DNA of 31,820 bases from SIG78 sp045533055 (GCA_045533055.1 JAZSHD010000022.1:1-31820), one strand, 5' to 3'; counted from the first letter of the stretch, positions 18,528-26,816 are shown. The notes: generated by a model not told the origin, from the sequence alone. Made by a program: numbers and translations.

Positions 18528-19769
18528 ATGCCTCAATATAATTACATAGCAGTTGATGAAAAAAGCGGAAAAGAGGTAAAAGGTTCTATAGAAGCCGCAA
18601 CCGAGGCAATGGCCGCCGCTGAGCTGCGAAAAGAAGGTTTGTTTGCCACCAAGATCAAAGAAGGTACTGTCAAAAAGAAAAAGGGCGGTTCGCTGAATAT
18701 CAATCTGGATTTTCAATTCGGACCTTCCATTATCAAAAGCAAACAGCTAATGGTAATCACCCGCCAGCTGGCGACGCTGCTGGAAGCCGGTTTGCCTTTG
18801 ATCCGTTCGCTGCGTACACTGCAGCGTCAGTGCAAAGATAAGATGGCACAGAAAGTTCTTTGCGGTGTGGCAGATGCAGTGGAAACCGGATCGACCTTTT
18901 CCGAAGCCTTGTCGCTTTATCCGGCAACTTTCGACCGGTTGTTTTTGAATATGGTGCGTGCGGGGGAAGCCGCCGGTGCTATGGAAACGATTTTGGGCCG
19001 ACTCGCCGGGTTTATGGAAAAGACCGCCCGTTTGGCAGGTAAAGTCAAATCGGCAATGATCTATCCGTCGGTGGTTATTTCACTGGCTTTGCTGGTTACT
19101 ACCGGGTTGATGATTTTTATTGTTCCGAGCTTTACCAAAATCTTTACCGAACTGCTTGAAGGTGACCCGCTGCCGGGGATAACCCAGTTTTTGATTGATG
19201 TATCGGAATGGATGAAAACCAGGTGGTACTTCCTGCTTGCTGCTCCATTTATTATTGTGTTTGCAATCAAAATGGCGTATAAGAACAAGTATGGCAAATA
19301 TGGTCTGGACTGGGTGCTTTACAACATGCCTATTCTTGGACCTATTGTTTCCAAAACAGCTATTGCCCGTTTTTCCCGTACTCTTGGTACATTGATGGCG
19401 GCGGGGGTGCCGGTGTTGAATGCTCTGATCATTGTTCGTGATACATCTGGTAACGAGCTGGTTGCAAGTGCGGTTATGAAGGTGCACGATGCAGTAAAAG
19501 AAGGTGAAGGTATTGCCAAGCCGCTGGGCGAAACCAAAGTGTTCCCGCAGATGGTTATAAGTATGATCGAAGTAGGCGAAGAAACCGGGCGGATGCCGGA
19601 TATGTTGGAAAAAGTAGCAAACACTTACGACGAAGAAGTGGATAACGCAGTGGATGCCTTGACTTCGTTGCTGGAACCGATCATGATCGTGGTGCTGGCT
19701 GTGATCGTAGGGACCATTGTTATCGGTCTGTTTGCTCCGCTGGCAACGATTATTCAGAAACTTTCGTAA
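18528..19769 (+). CDS. pilC: PilC/GspF-family inner-membrane platform protein
   Basis: A 413-residue polytopic membrane protein that couples the cytoplasmic ATPases to pilin assembly. It has the two repeated T2SSF domains: the first after residue 70 (ITRQLATLLEAGLPLIRSLRTL), the second near 280 (FSRTLGTLMAAGVPVLNALIIV). Three hydrophobic segments lie at about 170-199, 226-248 and 380-408, the usual topology. The N-terminus MPQYNYIAVDEKSGKEVKG is the standard PilC/GspF opening. AGGAGA precedes the ATG, 35 bases after pilT. It is the last pilus gene here; pilM/N/O/P/Q and a prepilin peptidase are not in the window. Confidence 0.95.
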   Translation: MPQYNYIAVDEKSGKEVKGSIEAATEAMAAAELRKEGLFATKIKEGTVKKKKGGSLNINLDFQFGPSIIKSKQLMVITRQLATLLEAGLPLIRSLRTLQRQCKDKMAQKVLCGVADAVETGSTFSEALSLYPATFDRLFLNMVRAGEAAGAMETILGRLAGFMEKTARLAGKVKSAMIYPSVVISLALLVTTGLMIFIVPSFTKIFTELLEGDPLPGITQFLIDVSEWMKTRWYFLLAAPFIIVFAIKMAYKNKYGKYGLDWVLYNMPILGPIVSKTAIARFSRTLGTLMAAGVPVLNALIIVRDTSGNELVASAVMKVHDAVKEGEGIAKPLGETKVFPQMVISMIEVGEETGRMPDMLEKVANTYDEEVDNAVDALTSLLEPIMIVVLAVIVGTIVIGLFAPLATIIQKLS

Positions 19770-19784
19770 TTGGGAATTGCTGTT

Positions 19785-20888
19785 ATGACTGACCGCTCCA
19801 ATATCTATACAGTGGTGATGGCAGGTGGAAAAGGGGAACGATTTTGGCCCCAAAGCCGTCAGAATTGTCCGAAACAGCTTTTGCGTTTGCTGGGTAATTT
19901 AACCCTTATTGAGCAGACAACCGCCAGAATGTTGAGTTTGTGTGACCCGGCAAACTGCCTGGTTATGACCAATATTGATTATGTGGAGCCAATGCGTTCA
20001 CTCTTGCCTATGCTGCCGCCGGAAAATATTATCGGCGAGCCGGTGGGCAGAGATACCGGCGGCAGTCTGGCATTGGCAAGCGGTATATTGGAAAGCCGGG
20101 GAGTTAAAGATGATGCTATTGTTATAGCTACTCCGGCAGACCACAGCATAGGCAGTATTCCGGCATTGAGCCGTGCTATATTGCAGGCAGTGGAAACTGC
20201 CGGTGAGTGTGATGCTCCGGTATTGCTGGGGATCAAGCCGGAATACGCCAGTACCGGTTACGGGTATATCCGCTGCGGTAATGCGTTGGATTACGGTGAT
20301 GGCTCTGTTCGTTTTTACAGTGCCGACGGATTTCGGGAAAAGCCTCCGGCAGACGAGGTTGAGGAAATGCTCAAGGAAGATGTCTGGCGGTGGAACAGCG
20401 GAATTTTTGTCTGGAGCCACGGTGTATTCAAAAAATTACTGGCGGAGCACGCTCCGGAGCTTTCTTCAATAGCCAAAGCGGTAGGCAAAATCAGCGATCA
20501 GCACCATTTGACAGTTTATTTGAGAGATGAATTTGCCAGCACACCTAACATTTCCATAGATTATGCATTGTTGGAAAAATTGGATTATCTCGTGGTGGCA
20601 GAGTGTAACTTTGAGTGGGCTGATATTGGCAGCTGGACTGCGTTGCGTTCGCAGATAAGAGCCGATAAAAACAATAATGTTGTGCGGGGATTGTTTGCCG
20701 GTTTGGATACGGAAAATTGTATTGTAGTAAGCGATGCACAGCATTTGATTGCAACAATAGATGTAAAAGACCTCATTATCGTTAATCAGGACGATGTAAC
20801 GCTGGTTTGCAGTGAAAAATCTGCACAAAGGGTCAAAGAATTGGTGCAAAATCTGGATCAGGATCCTAATTTGCGGAAATTTTTGTAA
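19785..20888 (+). CDS. Mannose-1-phosphate guanylyltransferase
   Basis: Makes GDP-mannose from mannose 1-phosphate and GTP, feeding cell-surface polysaccharide synthesis. The nucleotidyltransferase signature VVMAGGKGERFWPQSR with CPKQLLRL is at residues 10-35. EYASTGYGYI, FREKPP, WNSGIFVW and ADIGSW follow in family order. At 367 residues it is the short form, without the C-terminal isomerase cupin of bifunctional ManC/AlgA proteins. ATG 19785, with GGGA 9 bases upstream, is preferred over a TTG at 19770 that directly abuts the pilC stop. It follows pilC by 15 bases and precedes the pantothenate kinase gene by 12, so it likely rides on the same transcript. Confidence 0.92.
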   Translation: MTDRSNIYTVVMAGGKGERFWPQSRQNCPKQLLRLLGNLTLIEQTTARMLSLCDPANCLVMTNIDYVEPMRSLLPMLPPENIIGEPVGRDTGGSLALASGILESRGVKDDAIVIATPADHSIGSIPALSRAILQAVETAGECDAPVLLGIKPEYASTGYGYIRCGNALDYGDGSVRFYSADGFREKPPADEVEEMLKEDVWRWNSGIFVWSHGVFKKLLAEHAPELSSIAKAVGKISDQHHLTVYLRDEFASTPNISIDYALLEKLDYLVVAECNFEWADIGSWTALRSQIRADKNNNVVRGLFAGLDTENCIVVSDAQHLIATIDVKDLIIVNQDDVTLVCSEKSAQRVKELVQNLDQDPNLRKFL

Positions 20889-20900
20889 CGGTTCAGTATT

Positions 20901-21647
20901 ATGAAATTTCTTCTTCTGAACATCGGCAATACTCATACTCAGTGGGTGGAGGCTGATCCTGACGGAATTTTTGAAAACAGTGTAAATGCTCCAATATCCA
21001 CCGCAGTTTGGCAGAGCGATATATCGCTGCTGCCCAAGGCTGCTGATGATTGCCTTGTGTGGGCGGCATGTGTGGTGCCATCAGCCCGGAAAATGCTTGA
21101 AGAAGCTGATATTTACGCAAATTTGCACTGGGTCGATACTCAAACTGCAGGAGCTGCCGGATTGGATTTTTCTCAGGTGGATAGTTCCACGCTGGGGGCT
21201 GACCGCATAGCCAATGCTGCTGCATTACTGAAAAACGGCAAGCTCCCGGCAAGCAATTTTGATTGCGGTACCGCCATAACTTTGGAAACGGTATTGGATA
21301 ATGGCGTCTTTGCCGGTGGGGCGATCATGCCCGGGCGTAAACTTATGCGTATGGCATTGGCAAACGGTACTGCAGCCCTGCCGGAGATACCGCTGGATAC
21401 GCCGTTGCCGGAAAAGTTGGGGCAGAATACAATGAATGCCATGACTCTGGGGATAGACCTCGGAGCTGTAGGAATGGTGCGTGAATTGATGGCAAGGTCG
21501 GAGGCTTTGGGGGTAAATCATATAGTGGCTTCCGGCGGAGATGCCGGGTTTTTCTGCAAGCATATACCCCGCCTGGAAGCTGCCGGAAAGCTCTTTACGC
21601 TCCGGGGAATACACTATATAGCAGTGAAACATCTTGAAAAAGAGTGA
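20901..21647 (+). CDS. coaX: Type III pantothenate kinase (CoaX-like)
   Basis: First step of coenzyme A synthesis: ATP-dependent phosphorylation of pantothenate. The 248 residues match CoaX in length. Motifs seen are IGNT (8-11), LGADR with the catalytic Asp101, DCGTAITLE (121-129), GGAIMPG and TLGIDLGAVG. The first motif normally reads DxGNT; here residue 7 is Asn (codon AAC), so the phosphate/metal-site Asp is missing. No strong ribosome binding site precedes the ATG, and translation may be coupled to the upstream gene 12 bases away. The substitution makes activity less certain than family membership. Confidence 0.88.
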   Translation: MKFLLLNIGNTHTQWVEADPDGIFENSVNAPISTAVWQSDISLLPKAADDCLVWAACVVPSARKMLEEADIYANLHWVDTQTAGAAGLDFSQVDSSTLGADRIANAAALLKNGKLPASNFDCGTAITLETVLDNGVFAGGAIMPGRKLMRMALANGTAALPEIPLDTPLPEKLGQNTMNAMTLGIDLGAVGMVRELMARSEALGVNHIVASGGDAGFFCKHIPRLEAAGKLFTLRGIHYIAVKHLEKE

Positions 21648-21701
21648 ATTTTTGCTCCGGAAAGTGGAATTAAAGCTCACTGCGTGGTATATTACCTTAA
21701 T

Positions 21702-21733
21702 ACGGCTGAAGTTGGTGTGGAAAAGCCGTTTTG
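21702..21733 (+). terminator. Weak hairpin with T run between coaX and hisE
   Basis: ACGGCT (21702-21707) pairs with AGCCGT (21724-21729) across a 16-base loop, followed by TTTT. The stem is only 6 bp, so it may attenuate rather than stop transcription before hisE. Confidence 0.4.
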
Positions 21734-21770
21734 ATATGAAAATTTTTAATCTAAATGGAGATATTTTAAT

Positions 21771-22034
21771 ATGAAGACTTTTGAAGAACTCTTTGCCGAG
21801 CTTAAGGCTAAAGCTGCTTCCGGCAATCAGGAGTCCGGAACTGTTCGGGAACTTGCCAAAGGCAAGCACTTTGTGGGTAAAAAAATCGTGGAGGAGGCTG
21901 GCGAAGTATGGATCGCTGCTGAATACGAAGGCAAAGAACGCACTGCCGAAGAAATTTCGCAGCTTTTGTACCACTTGCAGGTAATGATGATCGCCAACGA
22001 AATTGAATTGGACGATGTTTACAAGTATCTTTGA
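21771..22034 (+). CDS. hisE: Phosphoribosyl-ATP pyrophosphatase
   Basis: Second step of histidine synthesis: hydrolysis of phosphoribosyl-ATP to phosphoribosyl-AMP. The 87 residues are a stand-alone HisE, not fused to HisI. The metal-binding helix GKKIVEEAGEVWIAAE and the second helix AEEISQLLYHLQVMM match the family. In the second helix the usual ExxD appears as ExxQ, as I recall for actinobacterial HisE. GGAG precedes the ATG. hisG starts 22 bases after the stop. No other his genes are present in the window. Confidence 0.93.
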   Translation: MKTFEELFAELKAKAASGNQESGTVRELAKGKHFVGKKIVEEAGEVWIAAEYEGKERTAEEISQLLYHLQVMMIANEIELDDVYKYL

Positions 22035-22056
22035 GCAGAAATAATCAGGTGAAAAT

Positions 22057-22905
22057 ATGCTTCAATTTGCTATTCCCAATAAAGGTGCTCTCTCTGAAGG
22101 TGCGGTTCAGATTTTGAAATCCGCCGGTTATAAATGCACCCGTTACAGCCGGGAGCTGATCGTAAGCGACAGCGAAAACGGTATTGATTTTGTTTTTTTA
22201 AGACCCCGTGATATTGCAACCTATGTGGGCAGAGGTATTATCGATCTGGGTATTACCGGACGGGATCTGACTGCCGACAGCCGTCAGGATGTGGCGGAAC
22301 TTTTACCTCTGAACTTCGGTAAATCCCGCTTCTGCTACGCTGTACCCAAAGAATCCGACCTTACTCCGGATAAGTTCAACGGTTTGCGTATTGCTACAAG
22401 TTACCCCGAAATCGTCCGGGCAGATATGGCGAAGCGTGGGTTTGATACCCAGATCGTCCGGTTGGATGGTGCGGTGGAAATTTCTGTAAAGCTGGGCGTG
22501 GCTGATGCCATTGCCGATGTTGTGGAATCCGGCAGAACCCTGGTGGAAGCCGGTTTGAAAGTTGTTGGCGATGTGGTTATGGAGTCCGAAGCCATCGTTA
22601 TCGGACGCGATGAAAAACTTTTGGTTCAGCCCGAAGTCAAAAAAATCCTTGCCCGTTTGCGTGGGGTATTGGTTGCCCGCGATTATGTACTCATTGAGTA
22701 CAATGTGCCCCGCAGTATGCTGGAAGCCTGCTGCAAAATCACTCCCGGGATCGAGTCGCCGACGATTTCACCTTTGAGCAACCCGGATTGGGTGGCGGTA
22801 AAAGCTATGATCAAAAGCGGCAAAGTAAATGTTATCATGGATGAATTGCAGGATAAAGGTGCCAAGGGGATTTTTGTGACAGCGTTGAACTCCTGCCGTA
22901 TCTGA
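22057..22905 (+). CDS. hisG: ATP phosphoribosyltransferase, long form
   Basis: Committed and feedback-controlled step of histidine synthesis: joins ATP and PRPP. The 282 residues are the long, HisZ-independent form with a C-terminal regulatory (ACT-like) domain. Visible motifs are IPNKGALSE (7-15), FLRPRDIATYVG, DLGITGRDL, and the PRPP-binding LGVADAIADVVESGRTL. The regulatory part holds TPGIESPTISPL, DWVAVKAMI and MDELQDKGAKGIF. The text follows my memory of Mycobacterium HisG closely along the whole length. AGGTG lies before the ATG. kdsD begins 33 bases after the stop. Confidence 0.95.
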   Translation: MLQFAIPNKGALSEGAVQILKSAGYKCTRYSRELIVSDSENGIDFVFLRPRDIATYVGRGIIDLGITGRDLTADSRQDVAELLPLNFGKSRFCYAVPKESDLTPDKFNGLRIATSYPEIVRADMAKRGFDTQIVRLDGAVEISVKLGVADAIADVVESGRTLVEAGLKVVGDVVMESEAIVIGRDEKLLVQPEVKKILARLRGVLVARDYVLIEYNVPRSMLEACCKITPGIESPTISPLSNPDWVAVKAMIKSGKVNVIMDELQDKGAKGIFVTALNSCRI

Positions 22906-22938
22906 AAAATTTTCCGAATAATGTTAAGGAAATAAAAA

Positions 22939-23916
22939 ATGAGTGACAGTATCCTGAAAACCGCCCATCGGGTCTTTGAGATAGAACTTGAAGCATTGCA
23001 GGCTGTTGATAAGCAGCTGGGCAGTGAATTTGTTGAGCTGGTAAAGCGTTCCGAAGCTGCTCTTGACCGGGGCGGAAAGCTGGTGCTTACCGGGATCGGT
23101 AAAAGCGGATACATTGGCAAAAAGATCGCAGCCACTCTTTCCAGCATCGGTTCAACAGCGGTGTTTATGCACCCCGTAGAAGCGTTGCACGGCGATTTGG
23201 GGATCATGCGGAAAGATGACTTGCTCATAGCAATCAGTTACAGCGGCGAAACCGATGAGCTGCTGCGGATGATAACTCCAGCTAAACGGCTGGGGGTAGA
23301 GTTGGTTTCCATTTGCGGCAGTGCCGATTGCCGTTTGGGCAAATTGAGCGATCTGGTTGTGCCGATGAAGGTCGATCGGGAAGCCTGTCCTTTTAATCTG
23401 GCACCTACTTCCACTACCACTGCATTGCTGGCACTGGGCGACGCCTGGGCAATGGTAATGCTGCAGGAACGGGGCTTTACCAAAGAGGATTATGGCAGAT
23501 TCCACCCCGGCGGTGCTATTGGCAGAATGGTCACCATGCATGTAAAAGATATTATGCGTTCCGGCGACAGGTTTGCTCTGGTGGCTCCCGATACCGCAGT
23601 AAGAGATGCCTTGTGCAAGATGGGGCATGCCCGCTGCGGATCGGCTATTGTAGTGGATGCCGATGGTAAATTGCTGGGGGTTTTCACTGACGGAGATTTC
23701 CGCCGGGCTGCCGAAAAAGATATAAATGTGCTTACCCGCAAAATGGCAGATGTTATGACTGCTGACCCCATTGCCGTAAACAGCGAAGCGTTGGCGGTTG
23801 AAGTTGTGCGTGTGGTGGAAAAGCATAAGATCAGCGATATTATTGTGGTAGATGATGAGCGAAAAGTTGTCGGCTTGATCGATGTTCAGGATTTGCCGGG
23901 GTTGAAATTGATGTAA
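22939..23916 (+). CDS. kdsD: Arabinose-5-phosphate isomerase (KdsD/GutQ family)
   Basis: Converts ribulose 5-phosphate to arabinose 5-phosphate, the first step towards Kdo of lipopolysaccharide. The 325 residues have the standard order: SIS domain (about 40-170) with TGIGKSGYIGKKIAATLSSIGS, HGDLGI, SYSGETDELL and APTSTTTALLALGDA, then FHPGGAIGR, and two CBS domains (about 205-325) ending in VVGLIDVQDLPGLKL. AAGGA precedes the ATG. It supports a Gram-negative envelope with Kdo-containing LPS. It sits after hisG by 33 bases and before the TIGR04073-like gene by 17, likely on one transcript. Confidence 0.94.
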   Translation: MSDSILKTAHRVFEIELEALQAVDKQLGSEFVELVKRSEAALDRGGKLVLTGIGKSGYIGKKIAATLSSIGSTAVFMHPVEALHGDLGIMRKDDLLIAISYSGETDELLRMITPAKRLGVELVSICGSADCRLGKLSDLVVPMKVDREACPFNLAPTSTTTALLALGDAWAMVMLQERGFTKEDYGRFHPGGAIGRMVTMHVKDIMRSGDRFALVAPDTAVRDALCKMGHARCGSAIVVDADGKLLGVFTDGDFRRAAEKDINVLTRKMADVMTADPIAVNSEALAVEVVRVVEKHKISDIIVVDDERKVVGLIDVQDLPGLKLM

Positions 23917-23933
23917 GGTATAAGGGTGATGAG

Positions 23934-24305
23934 ATGTTTAAAAGTTTTCTGAAAAAAATCGTTATAATGTTGGCTGCTGCGGCAATGACTGTAAGTGTTG
24001 CTGCTGCTGAAACTGCCGACACCTCTTTTGATTACGAAAAAAATGTTTGCAATATGGGGCGTGGGCTGGTCAATGTGGTTACCTGCTGGATGGAGCTTCC
24101 GCGTTGTCTGGTCTACCATAACAGTCAGGTCCCGGTTTTGGGTCTGGTAGTTGGGGCTTGTCAGGGGGCGGGATTTACTGCAATCAGAGCCTTTGCCGGG
24201 GTGGCTGATATACTCAGTTTCGGTTTTATGAGCGATTCGGTGTATACATCCTGCCACGGTTTTGACGAATGGGTTTGGGAGGAACGCTGGGTGCCCCACG
24301 AATAA
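23934..24305 (+). CDS. Small secreted exosortase-associated protein, TIGR04073-like
   Basis: A 123-residue protein with a signal peptide (MFKSFLKKIVIMLAAAAMTVSVAAAE, cut near residue 25). The mature part reads NMGRGLVNVVTCWMELPRCLVY, then a glycine-rich hydrophobic stretch GLVVGACQGAGFTAIRAFAGVADILSFGF. This pattern agrees with my memory of TIGR04073, a small family of Lentisphaerota and Verrucomicrobiota linked to exosortase systems. The biochemical role is not known. Three Cys remain in the mature protein besides one near the C-terminus. AAGGG lies 8 or so bases before the ATG. It is the last gene before a strong terminator. No PEP-CTERM protein or exosortase is seen in the window. Confidence 0.75.
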   Translation: MFKSFLKKIVIMLAAAAMTVSVAAAETADTSFDYEKNVCNMGRGLVNVVTCWMELPRCLVYHNSQVPVLGLVVGACQGAGFTAIRAFAGVADILSFGFMSDSVYTSCHGFDEWVWEERWVPHE

Positions 24306-24325
24306 CTCTGAACGATGCTCATGCT

Positions 24326-24357
24326 GCCGTTTGCCTCATCGGGCAGACGGCTTTTTT
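24326..24357 (+). terminator. Rho-independent terminator after the hisE-hisG-kdsD block
   Basis: GCCGTTTGCC (24326-24335) pairs with GGCAGACGGC (24342-24351), 10 bp with one wobble and a 6-base loop, followed by six T. Confidence 0.9.
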
Positions 24358-24396
24358 GTGTTTGCTCTGTTCCCAATAAGGGTCGGTACTTGAGGG

Positions 24397-24434
24397 GGGG
24401 GAAAAGACCTTTTGAGGAAAGGTCCTTTTCCCCC
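24397..24434. repeat. G/C-tract hairpin inside the intergenic repeat
   Basis: A G run plus AAAAGACCTTT pairs with AAAGGTCCTTTT plus a C run, about 16 bp with one bulged C and the loop TGAGG. The left arm contains eight consecutive G. Confidence 0.7.
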
Positions 24435-24471
24435 TCCTCAAACTCCACCCCTTTTTTCCAAACCTTTTACC

Positions 24472-24508
24472 GGCATTTATCTTTTTGCTCCGCAAAAAGA
24501 TAAATGCC
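24472..24508. repeat. Perfect 17-bp hairpin inside the intergenic repeat
   Basis: GGCATTTATCTTTTTGC (24472-24488) is followed by the 3-base loop TCC and its exact reverse complement (24492-24508). No T run follows on the plus strand, so it is not a typical terminator. Confidence 0.85.
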
Positions 24509-24630
24509 ATTTAAATTTTGAAAAATATCTCAATGCACAGGTATATATGTCATTTTTTACTACCTACACGCATTGGGAACAGAGCTAAAAGTTATTTTGA
24601 TAAAATATACAGCTATAATTTGAATTTTGC

Positions 24631-24674
24631 AAAAAAATACTCCGCAAGTTCCAACTGAAGGTGCTTGCGGAGTA
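24631..24674 (-). terminator. Rho-independent terminator of the minus-strand GH/creatininase operon
   Basis: TACTCCGCAAG (24638-24648) and CTTGCGGAGTA (24664-24674) form a perfect 11-bp stem with a 15-base loop. Reading on the minus strand, a run of seven T (24631-24637) follows. It lies 20 bases after the stop codon. Confidence 0.88.
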
Positions 24675-24693
24675 TAACAAAAGCAATTTTACA

Positions 24694-26802
24694 TTATTTG
24701 CAATGTAAAAAGAGCGATTTGCGGTAGGCTTGGATCTCATCCAAAGCGTTGTTGACCTGCCGGATCTTCCACTCCAAATGCCACTTGTCGCACACATATT
24801 CCATGGAAGGTTCCCAGCCCAGCCGGGAGTCGAACTCCACAGCGGGAATGGTATCGCGGACATTTTCCAGCTCGGTGTGTGCCAGAGCCTCGATTTTATC
24901 AAGGTACTCCCCAGCAGCTTCGGCGGTGGTACAAGTAATCATTGCCGTATTGAGCTGATACCACTTCTTTATATTCATGGTGGTTCTGACCGAATTGCGG
25001 ATAAAGTGGCCCAGAGCTTCCAGACGGCGGGCTTCGTCGCGTTTGCACTCATCGGCTTTTTCTATGGCCATGGCGGCTTCTGCCAAACCATCATTCCACA
25101 ATTCCAGCATCTTGCCCAGCGACTTCAACTCCTCGGGGTAACGGAGAAATCCCGGTGTCTGTTCGCTGTTTTCGTAGGGCTGATAAAATGTATTGATGAT
25201 CCGGTAGCCGAAATGAGCGTGTTCTGCGGTGGGGAACTTCACCTCTTTGCCTGCCATCGTCCGGGAGATGTTGGGGTGAAAGACAAAAGGATATGCCGCC
25301 CCTACCCGCCACGGCCCGTACTGATCTTCGTTGCTGGCAATGTAATGATCCATTGCTTCGCTCCAGAGTTCCCACGCTTTGAGTACATGATTTGCGGCAT
25401 TTCTGCCGTAATCCCGGATGGCGATCTTGCGGAGCAATTCATCGTAATCTACTTCAAACTCATCCCAGGATGTCCATTTCCCCAGATCGGCAGCCACGCT
25501 GTTCCACCAGCCGTAGTGATGGGTGGTGTAGTGACGGTGCATGTTATAATCGTAATAAGCTTTGCGTAAATTCAAATTGCGTTTCAGCAGTTTCCGGGAT
25601 GCCGGAACCAGCGGCACGCAGCCGAAATCCCAGGCTATACCGGCAGTATTCACATTGCCCTGCAGCTCTATACCGTATTTGTGAGCGGTTTCGCACTCGC
25701 TGGTAAAGTAGTAACCGGGGTCTTCGGCACTTATGGTGTAATCCATTACCGGAGTGTGCAGAGAACCAAGTTTGCGTGGAGTGAATATTTCGTAGCAGAC
25801 TGACAAACTCACCTTTTCCGGAAATCTTGCCAGAAACTTTTCCCGGAACTCCAGCGGCTGATACCCCCAGTTGTAGGTACTGAAACATACATCTATATCG
25901 GGGTTGACTTTATGCACCGCCCGTTCAATACATTGTATGTATGCCGGATAGTCGCTGCAAGGATACCACCCGGGGCTGGGTTTGTCGGTCATGGGGATAC
26001 CGTCAACAATGCTCATCCGTCGCGGCTTGCCGGTGGTGTGGGGGTCTTTGCTGGGGAACTCCAACGCTTCGCCGCACAAGCCGATGCCTTTGACCTTGGG
26101 GTATTTGCTGATGATATTGCCGTAAACGCTGTCAAAAACCTCCTGGGCGTTGGGCTCGTCAGGATGAACATAGGTTTGGATGTAGTTATGAAAAACCGTA
26201 TCGATCCCCAACCGTGCCGCCCGCTCGATTATATCATTGAAATCGCAATAACCGATGCGGTTGCGGTCAATGCCCACTAAAAATAAATCAATAGTATCGT
26301 ATCCGGCATGGAGCAAAGCTGAAAGTTCCTCATCGGGGTAATAGTCCAACCCGGTGCCGGAGTGCACGATCCTTGTATCGTACAAAGGTTTGCGGACCAT
26401 GGTACCGAGTTCCAAAACCGGCGCACCTTCCAGATTCATGATATCTTCCAGATGGATGGTGCCGCGAAAACTCATTTTGTCGGCAGCGGCTTTCAGGCAA
26501 ATGTGATTTTGTTTGACCTCCACGGTAAATCCCCGTTCCAGAGATTCATCCACTTCCACCCACAGAACTTTTTCGCCGTCGGTATGAGTTATTGCCAGAG
26601 GCAACTCCATGGAGATATCCAGATAATCCTGAAAATCCTTTACTGCGATTTGGGTTATACTTCCACTATCGGCACCACACCCCAAACGCCAACTGTTATC
26701 CAGCATTACTTCGTTTTCAGCAGCCGAACGCTGACTGTCACGCATATTTTTCCGGTGATACTGCCAGTGACGCTGCCGGAAATCGTAATTTCTTTCGCTC
26801 AT
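24694..26802 (-). CDS. Glycoside-hydrolase-like protein with a GH20/GH67-type layout, family not assigned
   Basis: A 702-residue protein without a signal peptide. ATG at 26802 is chosen because GGGG lies 8 bases upstream; a GTG at 26811 would add three residues. Residues about 40-130 look like the small alpha/beta domain that precedes the barrel in GH20, GH67 and GH84 enzymes (ITQIAVKDFQDYL ... FRGTIHLEDIMNLEG). A barrel follows (about 145-420), with KVKGIGLCGEALEFPSKD offering a candidate catalytic Glu. CFSTYNWGYQPLEF and CYEIFTP are further strand-end motifs. The last 280 residues are helical, rich in Trp and Tyr. It starts 15 bases after the creatininase-family gene and shares its transcript. 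Hydrolysis of a uronic acid or amino sugar glycoside is possible but unproven. Confidence 0.68.
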   Translation of the reverse strand: MSERNYDFRQRHWQYHRKNMRDSQRSAAENEVMLDNSWRLGCGADSGSITQIAVKDFQDYLDISMELPLAITHTDGEKVLWVEVDESLERGFTVEVKQNHICLKAAADKMSFRGTIHLEDIMNLEGAPVLELGTMVRKPLYDTRIVHSGTGLDYYPDEELSALLHAGYDTIDLFLVGIDRNRIGYCDFNDIIERAARLGIDTVFHNYIQTYVHPDEPNAQEVFDSVYGNIISKYPKVKGIGLCGEALEFPSKDPHTTGKPRRMSIVDGIPMTDKPSPGWYPCSDYPAYIQCIERAVHKVNPDIDVCFSTYNWGYQPLEFREKFLARFPEKVSLSVCYEIFTPRKLGSLHTPVMDYTISAEDPGYYFTSECETAHKYGIELQGNVNTAGIAWDFGCVPLVPASRKLLKRNLNLRKAYYDYNMHRHYTTHHYGWWNSVAADLGKWTSWDEFEVDYDELLRKIAIRDYGRNAANHVLKAWELWSEAMDHYIASNEDQYGPWRVGAAYPFVFHPNISRTMAGKEVKFPTAEHAHFGYRIINTFYQPYENSEQTPGFLRYPEELKSLGKMLELWNDGLAEAAMAIEKADECKRDEARRLEALGHFIRNSVRTTMNIKKWYQLNTAMITCTTAEAAGEYLDKIEALAHTELENVRDTIPAVEFDSRLGWEPSMEYVCDKWHLEWKIRQVNNALDEIQAYRKSLFLHCK

Positions 26803-26816
26803 AGTTTCCACCCCGC

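Larger units (their letters stand above)
24364..24585. mobile_element. Putative MITE-like element with 14-bp terminal inverted repeats
   Basis: GCTCTGTTCCCAAT at 24364-24377 is repeated in reverse complement at 24572-24585, bounding 222 bases without a convincing gene. A third copy of the same 14-mer is at the right edge of the window. Inside are two strong hairpins. No target-site duplication is visible next to the repeats, so transposition is not proven; a dispersed intergenic repeat family is the alternative. Confidence 0.45.
24306..24693. other. 388-base intergenic region without genes
   Basis: It holds the kdsD-block terminator (24326-24357), the inverted-repeat-bounded segment (24364-24585) with two hairpins, and the minus-strand terminator of the 24694 gene (24631-24674). 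Short open frames here overlap the hairpins and look spurious. Confidence 0.8.

Noticed and set aside
21771..22034. Loss of a metal-binding Asp in HisE (ExxQ) as a sign of inactivity
   Set aside because: As I recall, actinobacterial HisE proteins carry the same Gln, so it is a lineage variant rather than damage.
24315..24510. Short open frames across the intergenic hairpin region, with a Lys/Arg/Gly-rich product on the minus strand
   Set aside because: They are made of the two arms of inverted repeats and overlap a terminator; there is no ribosome binding site. The sequence is better explained as a noncoding repeat.
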